Assembly (NCBI RefSeq): GCF_003432065.1
Contig: NZ_QWDE01000001.1
Location: 1,240,001 to 1,304,000 of the forward strand
Reading direction: 5' to 3'
Origin: Mucilaginibacter terrenus
GTDB taxonomy: Bacteria > Bacteroidota > Bacteroidia > Sphingobacteriales > Sphingobacteriaceae
DNA: 64,000 nucleotides
A program made the position numbers and the translations under genes. Below are positions 36,670 to 45,008 of the stretch, in pieces. Below the pieces are notes generated by a model that made no database searches, was not told where the DNA came from, and saw only the letters and a list, made by a program, of their open reading frames with translations. Positions within the stretch are counted from its first letter, which is position 1, and the number at the start of each line of letters is the position of its first letter.

Positions 36670-37905
36670 ATGAAAACATCGCAGTCATTCCGCATTTACT
36701 TTACGATCAAGAGTGATAAGGAGAAGGATGGCAAAGCACCACTATATGTAGTGGTTACTATCAACAAGGAAAAATGCTTTATTGCCTTAAAGCAAAAAAT
36801 GGTTGACATCAGTATTTGGGATTTTGGAAAGGGAGCCGCCAAAGGCACTAAGAATGAAATTAAAGCACTGAACGCCTATCTCGAAGAGGTTAGGCTTAAA
36901 TTAGGTAACTGCTATAAGGAGTTACAATTAAAAGGAAAGCTGATCAATACGGGATCGATTAAAAGTCTTTTCCTTGGTGAGAAAGAAGAAGCATTTACGT
37001 TGAGCAGCCTAATGAGCTACCATAATGAAACGGCTACCACGGATTTAAAGTGGAGTACCCTTAAGCATTATTATGTTACCCAGCGCTACTTAAAGAAGTT
37101 TTTGGAACAACACTGTAATGCTACTGATATATACCTGCGTGAACTGAATTATAAGTTCGTGAAAGACTTTGAAGTCTTCTTGCGTAACCACAAACCGAAA
37201 GATCATCAAAAGCCGCTTAACAACAACGGCGTGATGAAACACATTATTCGGTTAAAGAAGATGACCAACCTTGCCTTAAATCTACATTGGATAGATGCGG
37301 ATCCTTTTGCGACTTATAAACTTAAAATTCAAAAGGTCAATCGGGAGCAGCTATCAGAAGTCGAATTGAAAGCTATTGAAGAGAAAAAATTTGGTATTGA
37401 GCGATTAGAAATGGTGAGAGACATGTTCGTCTTTTGCTGCTATACCGGCCTATCATACGTTGACGTTAGCAACCTGGAACCAGAACATATTGTGACTGGT
37501 GCGGATGGCGACCGTTGGATTAGGACATGCAGAGAAAAGACGCTTATACCTGTGATAGTGCCGTTACTGCCTAAAGCATTAGCCATTCTTGATAAGTATA
37601 AAGACAATGAGCGCGCTTTATATGATGGCCGTGTGTTTCCGAAGATATCTAACCAAAAAGTAAATAGCTACCTGAAGGAAATTGCTGATCGCTGTGATAT
37701 CATTAAAAACGTTACCTTTCATATTGCTCGACATACCTTCGCTACAACGGTAACTTTATCTAATGGTGTTCCTATTGAAACGGTAAGTAAAATTTTGGGG
37801 CATACAAAAATCACAACTACCCAGATTTACGCTAAGGTGGTTGAAAGGAAGCTGAAAGAAGATATGAAAATGCTTCAAAACAAATTATTACAAAATCAGA
37901 TGTGA
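36670..37905 (+). CDS. int: tyrosine recombinase/integrase of the element
   Basis: This 411-residue integrase has an N-terminal arm-binding domain (SFRIYFTIKSDKEKDGKAPLYVVVTI), a SAM-like core-binding domain (residues about 110-210) and the catalytic domain. Visible catalytic residues are H351-x-x-R354 (FHIARHTF), H378 (LGHTK) and the nucleophile Y387 (TTQIYAKV). At the usual first Arg position the sequence is CCYTGLSYVDV, i.e. Ser instead of Arg, as in the IntDOT group of Bacteroides conjugative transposons. It reads away from the tRNA into the element. Confidence 0.93.
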   Translation: MKTSQSFRIYFTIKSDKEKDGKAPLYVVVTINKEKCFIALKQKMVDISIWDFGKGAAKGTKNEIKALNAYLEEVRLKLGNCYKELQLKGKLINTGSIKSLFLGEKEEAFTLSSLMSYHNETATTDLKWSTLKHYYVTQRYLKKFLEQHCNATDIYLRELNYKFVKDFEVFLRNHKPKDHQKPLNNNGVMKHIIRLKKMTNLALNLHWIDADPFATYKLKIQKVNREQLSEVELKAIEEKKFGIERLEMVRDMFVFCCYTGLSYVDVSNLEPEHIVTGADGDRWIRTCREKTLIPVIVPLLPKALAILDKYKDNERALYDGRVFPKISNQKVNSYLKEIADRCDIIKNVTFHIARHTFATTVTLSNGVPIETVSKILGHTKITTTQIYAKVVERKLKEDMKMLQNKLLQNQM

Positions 37906-38326
37906 ATATTTTATAGTTTAGATACCATTAATTAAGGCTTTGCTAATGCATAGCCTTTTTAGTACATGTTTGAATTAAGTAGATCATAATAGTCACCTAC
38001 GGAAAAAATTAACTTTGTCAATTCGGCGCATAGTCCATTAAATGAATTTTATGGAAGATGTTTGGAATGTTCTAGCCTAACCGCCGTTTGTGAGGTAAAA
38101 TGTGCTTTGCTGACTTACAGAAGCGGTCTACAAGTATTTTAAAACCTCAAAATTTTGATAGGTTACGTATTAGTTACCCTTTATTGCGTAAACTATTTTG
38201 CCTTGAGCCCTTCACGCCGAAACTAAAGTACCTCCTAGTTATCATCCGGATTCCCATAAAAAACTTTTCGATAAATAAGGTTATATTAGGCCTTAATGAA
38301 TGATCTCTTAAGCTAACTATAATTTG
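37906..38326. other. intergenic region between integrase and Argonaute
   Basis: These 421 bases contain the terminator at 37934-37960 and a 67-codon frame (38100-38303) of low-complexity basic and hydrophobic sequence that I do not call. The bases just before the Argonaute ATG read TATAATTTG, one base off the TAnnTTTG box. Confidence 0.4.
37934..37960 (+). terminator. intrinsic terminator after the integrase
   Basis: AAGGCT (37934-37939) pairs with AGCCTT (37952-37957) and is followed by TTT, 28 bases after the stop codon. It separates the integrase from the defence cargo. Confidence 0.6.
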
Positions 38327-40207
38327 ATGAGGAATATTCTACTTAATTTTTTAAAGTTTGAAAATCAAGATTTCGGCACCACTGTGTTTAGAAAAGTGGC
38401 AGAAGCTGGAGTTTTTAAGGACGGATTTAGTTATTATGATTTTGAGGTTGATGGAAGAAATGTTAAATATGAAATTTCTGATACAATATTGGAAGGTTAT
38501 ACTTCTTTTACACTTCCAGCGTATCTTAACATTGGATTGGTTTCTAAAAAAATCTACGAAAAAATAATAGATGCATCAAATCAGGTTAACGGTAGATTTA
38601 TATTACATCCAGAAAAAGAATATAATCGCCGCATCCATTTTGTAATTGAATCACATCAAAAAGGTAGAAAGTGCGTTTGGATAGAACCATATTTTTTAAA
38701 GAGTAAAAAAGTTTGGGGTATATTAATTGGTTTTCAGTTCATCGTAAGCGAAAGTGTATTAAGCGACGGATATAAACTTGATAGAGACATTCAGATTGCA
38801 AGTGGTTCCTTAAATGCTCGGGGGTTAAGTAATCTTGATTTTTATCTTTTTAAATATAACCATGTAATAACGTTCATAAAAAACATCTTACCAGGTATAA
38901 ATTCCAAATTAAATAACGCTATCAACAGTTCTCTGTTCCCAATTGAATCATACCTGTTAGATGCCAAACAGTATGTGTTTAAAGAGGATAAAGTTGATAG
39001 CAGTTCATATTTTGGGTTGTCTAAATATGCGCCTTTGCAAACCGTTTCAAAAGAAACCACATTTTATTTTATCTACAGAAAGGCAGATCGTGGTATAGCA
39101 GTAAATTTACTAAAGGGCCTTAGAGGTGAATCACATCCAAATACTTTTAGCGGAATCGAAAAGTTCTTCAAAATACCTTTTACCAACGATCATATAAAAG
39201 GATTTGCGTTAGATGATTATAGCGAGCCTAATATTTCCAAGATAGTCGAGGAAATTAAGGGTGAAGTAAACAATGTCTTACCTGTAATTATAACAAACTC
39301 GAAAAAGGAAAAAAGTGATGACAAATTATATTTTTCCATTAAACACCGTTTCACAAACGAAGGAATACCATGTCAGGTCGTAACAAAAGATTTAATTATT
39401 AATGATAATGCACTAAAGTTTTCATTGGGAAACATAGCATTACAAATGTTTGCTAAAGCTGGGGGCATTCCATGGAAAATGAAACCTGCTACCACGGAAT
39501 ATCTTATAATTGGAATTGGTCAATCTTACAATATTGAGACGACAGATGCTGGTAATAAGATTGAGAAAAATATTACATATTCTGTGCTAACGGATTCTAG
39601 TGGAATATTTAAGGATTTACAGGTTTTAAGTGAAGGTATATCTACGGATGATTCCTATTACACTCAACTTGTAAATAATATTGCAGGTATTATAAATAAT
39701 GGGAAATATAAGAAAATAGCAGTTCATACGCCTTTCAGGTTAAGTAAAGAAAAGGTTTTAGATAAAGTTGTTAAACTGATTGATCCCAATATAGAATTGT
39801 CAGTTTTGGTGATTAACGATAAAACAGATTTTTTTGGATTTGATGCATTAAACAATGGACTAGTGCCCTTTGAGAGTACTTTTCTTAAGCTGTCGGGACA
39901 TGAATACCTCGTTTGGTTTGAGGGTATTCAGCCATCCAATCCGAAAATCACGAAGAGATTTGGCAACCCTCTTTCAATAAAATTTTGGTACACAAATAAT
40001 CCTCAATTTTTTCAGGACATTGACTATAAAGAGTCCTTACTTCAAGACTGTATCAATTTATCCGGTGCCAATTGGCGTGGTTTTAAGGCAAAGCAGTTGC
40101 CAGTATCTGTCTTTTATTGTCAACGGATTTCTGAATTTATCGGCAAGTTCCGACAGTATGAATTAAGCCACATCGATATAAACAATTTAAAACCTTGGTT
40201 TTTGTAA
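38327..40207 (+). CDS. prokaryotic Argonaute (PIWI protein) with inactive-looking site
   Basis: This 626-residue protein has an N-terminal domain of about 250 residues (RIHFVIESHQKGRKCVWIEPYFLKSKKVWGILIGFQF), a MID region (EGIPCQVVTKDLIINDNALKFSLGNIALQMFAKAGGIPWKM) and a PIWI domain to the end (QLPVSVFYCQRISEFIGKFRQY...PWFL). The first catalytic Asp of the PIWI DEDX set is Gly: IIGIGQSY (Gly398) instead of IGID. The later VxxDG-type strand reads KIAVHTPFRL, also without Asp. It should bind guide and target but not cut. I use ATG 38327; the TTG before it is in frame. The SIR2 gene follows after one base. Confidence 0.8.
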   Translation: MRNILLNFLKFENQDFGTTVFRKVAEAGVFKDGFSYYDFEVDGRNVKYEISDTILEGYTSFTLPAYLNIGLVSKKIYEKIIDASNQVNGRFILHPEKEYNRRIHFVIESHQKGRKCVWIEPYFLKSKKVWGILIGFQFIVSESVLSDGYKLDRDIQIASGSLNARGLSNLDFYLFKYNHVITFIKNILPGINSKLNNAINSSLFPIESYLLDAKQYVFKEDKVDSSSYFGLSKYAPLQTVSKETTFYFIYRKADRGIAVNLLKGLRGESHPNTFSGIEKFFKIPFTNDHIKGFALDDYSEPNISKIVEEIKGEVNNVLPVIITNSKKEKSDDKLYFSIKHRFTNEGIPCQVVTKDLIINDNALKFSLGNIALQMFAKAGGIPWKMKPATTEYLIIGIGQSYNIETTDAGNKIEKNITYSVLTDSSGIFKDLQVLSEGISTDDSYYTQLVNNIAGIINNGKYKKIAVHTPFRLSKEKVLDKVVKLIDPNIELSVLVINDKTDFFGFDALNNGLVPFESTFLKLSGHEYLVWFEGIQPSNPKITKRFGNPLSIKFWYTNNPQFFQDIDYKESLLQDCINLSGANWRGFKAKQLPVSVFYCQRISEFIGKFRQYELSHIDINNLKPWFL

Positions 40208-40208
40208 T

Positions 40209-41288
40209 ATGAATAAACAATTTGGAGAGGACAAAATTATAATCCTTTTAGGTGCCGGGGCAAGTTGTGACGCAGGAATGCGTAATTCTACGCAAATGAT
40301 AACTGATATTGAATTCCTGTTAAAGGGAGAATGGGCAAGTTTTAAGGATTTGTACAACTACATACAAAGTTCTCACTATCATCTGGAAAGAATCAAAGGT
40401 GTCGATTCAAAAGCCATAATGTTCAATATAGAGAATTTAGTAGGATTGCTGAATGTGATCATCAATATATCTGAAAAAAAAGTTGATGTTTATCCTTTTA
40501 TTGGCAGTTGGGAAAAAGAATTACTCGTTGTGGCGGGTCAAAAACTTGAATTAGCAGTAAAATTTAAAGAAGAAATTTTAAGCAAGCTTAAAAACAATTG
40601 GCTTAGTCCTGATGACTTTAAGAGAAAAAGTGCCTATTATAAGAAGCTAAAAGAAACAGGATATACTATGCCATTGCGTATCTTCTCATTAAATTATGAT
40701 ATGTGCGTTGAGGAAAATCTTGGAATGGAAAATATTGAACGTGGTTTTGGAGAGGATAAAATTTGGGATTATCGAAGATATGAGCCGTCTCAGGAACAGG
40801 AAATAAGCTATTTTCTTTATAAACTACATGGCTCTTTGGATTGGAAAAGAAATACCCAAAATAGATTGACTTATTCAGACTCGATTTCATCAATAAATCC
40901 TTTAAATATGGAAATTATATTTGGCGTGCAAAACAAGCTCCAATCATATGACCCGTATTTATTCTATTTTTATGCGTTTCGTGAGGCCTGTATAAGGTCT
41001 GAGCTTATTGTTGTAAGTGGCTATGGTTTCTATGATCAGCATATCAATGATAATTTATCAAGTGCAATCGAGCTTGATCCAGCCAAGAGGATTTTAGTGA
41101 ATGTTTACGAAGGCGACAATTTTGATCAGGGTCTTTATGTAAAAAAAATAAGTGCATTGCTAAAAATAGATCCGAAAAATATAATTGTTCAGAATTGCTA
41201 TGCTCAAGAATTTTTCAATAATTGTTTAAATCTCGAATATTTCTCTTCATTATTTCCTGATGGAGATAACGAGAATATCTTACCCTAA
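40209..41288 (+). CDS. SIR2-like NADase effector, partner of the Argonaute
   Basis: This 359-residue SIR2-domain protein has the nucleotide-binding start IIILLGAGASCDAGM (GAGAS at 15-19), LNYDMCVEENLG, YKLHGSLDWKR with the catalytic His region, and VVSGYGFYDQHIND near residue 280. In defence systems such proteins destroy NAD+ when the sensor is triggered, which stops growth of the infected cell. It begins one base after the Argonaute stop. It has no C-terminal region resembling the APAZ domain of short-Argonaute SIR2 partners, so the division of domains differs from SPARSA. Confidence 0.82.
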   Translation: MNKQFGEDKIIILLGAGASCDAGMRNSTQMITDIEFLLKGEWASFKDLYNYIQSSHYHLERIKGVDSKAIMFNIENLVGLLNVIINISEKKVDVYPFIGSWEKELLVVAGQKLELAVKFKEEILSKLKNNWLSPDDFKRKSAYYKKLKETGYTMPLRIFSLNYDMCVEENLGMENIERGFGEDKIWDYRRYEPSQEQEISYFLYKLHGSLDWKRNTQNRLTYSDSISSINPLNMEIIFGVQNKLQSYDPYLFYFYAFREACIRSELIVVSGYGFYDQHINDNLSSAIELDPAKRILVNVYEGDNFDQGLYVKKISALLKIDPKNIIVQNCYAQEFFNNCLNLEYFSSLFPDGDNENILP

Positions 41289-41648
41289 TTATTGCGAAAA
41301 ATATTCTTCATCTGATAAGTTTGACCAACTTAATGATCTTGCAGGTTTTGCTGGACGCGCCTCCCTTGCTGATCGTGCAGGTCTGGCAGCCCTTGCACTC
41401 CTTGCTGGTCTTGCTGCCCTTGCAGGGCGCGCCGGGCCACCTGTAGAATTTTCAGTAAAGAACTTGGGCTTTCCATTCCGATCATAAAACCAATTGTTAT
41501 AAATCCACCCCAAATATCTACCGTTGTAAGCATACACATTATCGTCGCTTAACCAAGCTACGGGCGTTCCGTTATAAAGGTAAATTGAACCATTATCGTC
41601 ACTGATATATGCAATTGCTCTTCCTTGTTGGTTATATAAAGTTGTCAT
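41289..41648 (-). CDS. 4-fold beta flower protein with PAR-repeat tail
   Basis: The first 70 residues have the four short repeats of the 4-fold beta flower domain: IAYISDDNGSIYLYNGTPVAWLSDDNVYAYNGRYLGWIYNNWFYDRNGKPKFFTE, each with a D/NG turn. A low-complexity linker of PAR/SAR repeats (about 35 residues) follows, then LSWSNLSDEEYF at the end. The function is unknown. It is convergent with the SIR2 gene, and the stop codons touch without a spacer. Cross-strand open frames here are shadows of the GC-rich repeat. Confidence 0.8.
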   Translation of the reverse strand: MTTLYNQQGRAIAYISDDNGSIYLYNGTPVAWLSDDNVYAYNGRYLGWIYNNWFYDRNGKPKFFTENSTGGPARPARAARPARSARAARPARSAREARPAKPARSLSWSNLSDEEYFSQ

Positions 41649-41878
41649 AGCGTAATAAAGATAATGGATTGGGCTAACAAAAAGGAAGTCGGAGAAACAT
41701 TATATGCTACTATTTCAAAATAATTATTTATATACCCTTCCTCTGCATTATCACCACCTCTCCCTAGCAGAGCAACGTCAATCTCCATTGGACAAATAAT
41801 ACTGTGAAAGCTAGATTGTACTTTAGAAGCAATTGAAAAAGGAATCTTCTTTCTTTTACTAAGCCTTCCTTTTCTATA

Positions 41879-41896
41879 TTGTCTTAAATTTGACAA
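41879..41896. promoter_or_regulatory. operator and -7 box before the XRE gene
   Basis: TTGTC-N8-GACAA (41879-41883, 41892-41896) spans an exact plus-strand -7 box TAAATTTG (41885-41892), 22 bases before the XRE ATG. A repressor bound here would block the promoter, as expected for autoregulation of a restriction-modification controller. Confidence 0.6.
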
Positions 41897-41914
41897 GTCA
41901 TATATTAACAGGTC

Positions 41915-42205
41915 ATGAACTTTGGTGAACGGATAAGAAAGCTGAGAGAAAGCCAGGGGCTTTTGCAGCGACAACTGGCAGCCGATCTTGAGATTGACAC
42001 TCCAATGTTTAGCAAGATAGAGCGTGGAGAGCGAAAGGCGAAGCGTGAACAAGTAGAGCAGTTGGCGAAACTACTCCACACGGATGAAACGCAGCTTCTT
42101 TCGCTTTGGCTTGCAAACCAAATTTTTGACTTTGTGAAGGATGAGAGGTTTGCCTCCGATTCCCTTAACATGGTAATTGACTGGATGAAAAACACTAAGA
42201 AATAA
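41915..42205 (+). CDS. XRE-family (HTH_3) controller protein
   Basis: The 96-residue protein is one HTH domain: FGERIRKLRESQGLLQRQLAADLEIDTPMFSKIERGERKAKREQVEQLAKLLHTDETQLLSLW, plus a short helical tail. It is directly followed by the methyltransferase ATG with no spacer. It is probably a C-protein-like timing regulator of the operon, acting on the dyad at 41879-41896. Confidence 0.9.
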   Translation: MNFGERIRKLRESQGLLQRQLAADLEIDTPMFSKIERGERKAKREQVEQLAKLLHTDETQLLSLWLANQIFDFVKDERFASDSLNMVIDWMKNTKK

Positions 42206-44080
42206 ATGAGTATGGACGGCAAATCTTTGAATGTTACAGAAGATCTTATATCCAAGTTGAAGGAAATTATTCCGGGGGCGTTTACTGAGGATAAAATCAA
42301 TATTGAGCAACTCAAACAAATATTAGGCGAAAACATAAATATAGATTCGGAAAGGTATCAATTGAACTGGGCTGGAAAAACGGAGGCCTACAAAGTCCTT
42401 CAGCTTCCAACAACGGCAACATTAAATCCAGTGAAAACTGAATCTATTAATTGGGATACAACTACTAATATCTTTATAGAGGGGGAAAACTTAGAAGCGT
42501 TAAAGGCACTTCAAAAATCATATTACGGAAAAGTCAAAGCGATTTGTATAGATCCACCATATAACACGGGGTCGGATAGTTTTATTTACCCGGACAAATA
42601 CTCAGAAACCAAAGAAGAATATTACAAAAAAATTGGTGAAAAGGATGAAGATGGTTTCATGATGAAAGAAGGTTTCTTCCGACCAAATAAAAAGGAAAAT
42701 GGCCAATTTCATTCAAATTGGCTTTCAATGATGCTTCCCCGCCTGTTTCTCGCAAAAAATCTATTGAGTGATGATGGTGTAATTTTCGTCAATATTGATG
42801 ATAATGAACTTGCAAATCTCAAAATTCTGATGGATGAAATTTTCGGAGAAGAGAATAAGGAAGCAATTGTTACCTGGAGAAGAAGGCATAATCAGCCAAA
42901 CGATAAATCGAAAATGATTTCCAAGGTAGCAGAATACATTCTTGTCTATGCAAAAAATTCAGAAAAACTAAAAGAGAAAAATACCTTTTATGGTATTCCT
43001 CTATCCGAAACAAGACAAGGTAGCTACACTAACTCCGATAACGATCCACTTGGGCCGTGGGATTCCAAACCATGGAAAGCAGGTTCTGGTCAAACTGGAT
43101 CTAAGTACAAAATAAATACACCCACTGGTAAAATCTTAGATGAAGAGTGGATGGGCGCTGAGTCAACATACAAACAGTTGTTGTCTGAAGGTAAGATTTA
43201 CTTTCCAAATGGAGGGGATGGCTGGCCTCGTAAAAAATTCTATTTGAGCGAAAGAATGGAGGAAGGACAATGTGCTCATAATTTTTGGAACCACTCAGAA
43301 TTTGGCAGTAACCAAGAAGGAAGTGCAGAATTAGCTGAGATATTCAATGGTAAAAATGTTTTCGACAATCCCAAGCCGACAAAACTGATCAAAGCCCTAT
43401 TAAAAATTTCTACTTCAAAAGACGATATAGTCTTAGATTTTTTTGGCGGTTCTGGATCGACGGCTCATGCTGTATATGAGTTAAATGAAGAGGAAGGAAC
43501 CAATAGGCAGTTTATCGTAATTCAGCTTCCTGAAAAAATCAATGAATCTGATGAAGCATATAAACTCGGATATAGAACTATTTCAGAAGTAACAAGAGCA
43601 AGATTGAAAAAAATCGCAGCTAAAAAAAATGATGAACTTAAAAGCGGTTTGAATTTCAACAACAGAAGTCCAATTGGATTCAGGTTTTTTAAGATTTCCA
43701 ATTCTAATTTCAAAATATGGAGAAGTGACTACTTACAAAATGAAGAAGACATTATTAAACAATTGCAAATCTTTAATAATGTTCAAAAAGAAAACTCTAC
43801 CGAAGAGGAAATGGCCTGGGAAATTGCAATCAAAAATGGAGTAAAGCTTTCTTCAATGCATTCAGTTCTAGAATTTGGTAATGACAAATTCCATTATTTT
43901 CCTGAACGAAAATTACTCATAGGCATTCAGTCAATTACCCGTGATTCAGCAAAAGAAATCATAAATAGCAATCCGAGCGCATTAATCTGTCTGGATACAA
44001 TCTTTCAAAAAAATGATAAAGAGAAAACCAACATCCAACTTCTGTTCGAGGATGCAGGTGTAATTTTTCATACGATTTAA
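42206..44080 (+). CDS. mod: beta-class adenine DNA methyltransferase (type III Mod)
   Basis: The 624-residue protein methylates adenine at a specific site and forms the recognition subunit. Motif IV D116-PPYNTG-122 comes before motif I L-D411-FFGGSGSTAHAV, the beta-class order usual for type III Mod proteins. A long segment between them (about residues 180-400) holds the target-recognition region. The ATG is next to the XRE stop. The next genes (PD-(D/E)XK, Res) complete a restriction cassette. Confidence 0.92.
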   Translation: MSMDGKSLNVTEDLISKLKEIIPGAFTEDKINIEQLKQILGENINIDSERYQLNWAGKTEAYKVLQLPTTATLNPVKTESINWDTTTNIFIEGENLEALKALQKSYYGKVKAICIDPPYNTGSDSFIYPDKYSETKEEYYKKIGEKDEDGFMMKEGFFRPNKKENGQFHSNWLSMMLPRLFLAKNLLSDDGVIFVNIDDNELANLKILMDEIFGEENKEAIVTWRRRHNQPNDKSKMISKVAEYILVYAKNSEKLKEKNTFYGIPLSETRQGSYTNSDNDPLGPWDSKPWKAGSGQTGSKYKINTPTGKILDEEWMGAESTYKQLLSEGKIYFPNGGDGWPRKKFYLSERMEEGQCAHNFWNHSEFGSNQEGSAELAEIFNGKNVFDNPKPTKLIKALLKISTSKDDIVLDFFGGSGSTAHAVYELNEEEGTNRQFIVIQLPEKINESDEAYKLGYRTISEVTRARLKKIAAKKNDELKSGLNFNNRSPIGFRFFKISNSNFKIWRSDYLQNEEDIIKQLQIFNNVQKENSTEEEMAWEIAIKNGVKLSSMHSVLEFGNDKFHYFPERKLLIGIQSITRDSAKEIINSNPSALICLDTIFQKNDKEKTNIQLLFEDAGVIFHTI

Positions 44081-44087
44081 TTGAGCT

Positions 44088-45008
44088 ATGATTTTACTTG
44101 TTCCAGAAAATAGGGTATGCACCGGAAAAACCACCAGATATCCAATTACCAATTATAATCCGGTTCTATGGATTAAAACGGAAAATACTGAGTATACCGT
44201 CATTAGTGTAGATGGATTTATCGTGAATGGTAACAATAAAGTTAATGGTATATTCAAAAAGTTTGAGTTTATAGAAGATCATCCAAACGAACCTATTACT
44301 CGAGAAGATGTTGAAAACGTAATTTCAAATAGTGAAATTCAACTGATAACCCAATTGGCTGAGGTACTTCAATGTCGCTTTTATACTTTCATCTGGCCGA
44401 AAGACTATCCAATTGGTTTTAGCAAAACAGACCTATTAATCCATTCTTTCACATTTCATGTTGTTGATGGTGAAATGCAAATCAATACTCATAGAAGAGT
44501 CAATATCAATGACTTAGAACAGGGTATCGGAACTTTGAGAGGATTCAGCTTTCGTTTCGTAAAGAACCTAAACTCAGCATCATCTAACGTAGAATGCCAT
44601 TTGGCAAACAATACTACCAATCCATGGCCTGGGGATATTGACTCGTTGATTTTCAATAATCGTACACAGCAATATGAGGCTATTATAGAATTTAAGACAC
44701 ACAACATTGACAGCCCTATCCAAAACGAAAGAATAGGCAAATACGGACAGGAAGATTGGCGAAGATTTAATGTACTGTTCGATTTGATAGATAATTTCCA
44801 TACAAAGTTAAACTACAAGCCTAAGCTTTTTTTTATCGTATGGGGAACGAATGAAACAAGTGAAAATCACACTAACTTGAAAATTGATCTTATTGAAAGA
44901 AACAGAGTAGTAGTTTCAGGTCTATTTCCACGTCCACCATACAATGCGTTTTCTCCTGATTTATTCAATTACTTAATACAGATGGCCAATGAAACTACAG
45001 TTCGATAA
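44088..45008 (+). CDS. PD-(D/E)XK-type nuclease-like protein inserted between mod and res
   Basis: This 306-residue protein has no full-length family that I recognise. The segment NPWPGD183-ID185-SLIFNNRTQQYEAIIE201-FK203-TH matches the PD-(D/E)XK core: Asp on one strand, then E-x-K on the next about 18 residues later. A beta-rich N-terminal part (about residues 1-160) may be a recognition domain. The gene begins seven bases after mod and overlaps res by 20 bases, so it is part of the operon and may add a second nuclease or a nicking activity to the system. Confidence 0.7.
   Translation: MILLVPENRVCTGKTTRYPITNYNPVLWIKTENTEYTVISVDGFIVNGNNKVNGIFKKFEFIEDHPNEPITREDVENVISNSEIQLITQLAEVLQCRFYTFIWPKDYPIGFSKTDLLIHSFTFHVVDGEMQINTHRRVNINDLEQGIGTLRGFSFRFVKNLNSASSNVECHLANNTTNPWPGDIDSLIFNNRTQQYEAIIEFKTHNIDSPIQNERIGKYGQEDWRRFNVLFDLIDNFHTKLNYKPKLFFIVWGTNETSENHTNLKIDLIERNRVVVSGLFPRPPYNAFSPDLFNYLIQMANETTVR

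Noticed and set aside
38100..38303. 67-codon frame before the Argonaute gene
   Set aside because: Low-complexity basic and hydrophobic sequence in AT-rich DNA without a clear family or promoter.
41389..41450. GC-rich repetitive DNA that looks like a short tandem or CRISPR-like repeat
   Set aside because: The periodicity is explained by PAR/SAR codons in the tail of the 4-fold beta flower protein; there are no unique spacers and the units are too short.
41645..42336. Minus-strand frames opposite the XRE gene and the start of mod
   Set aside because: They are shadows of the plus-strand genes, whose HTH and methyltransferase motifs are clear.
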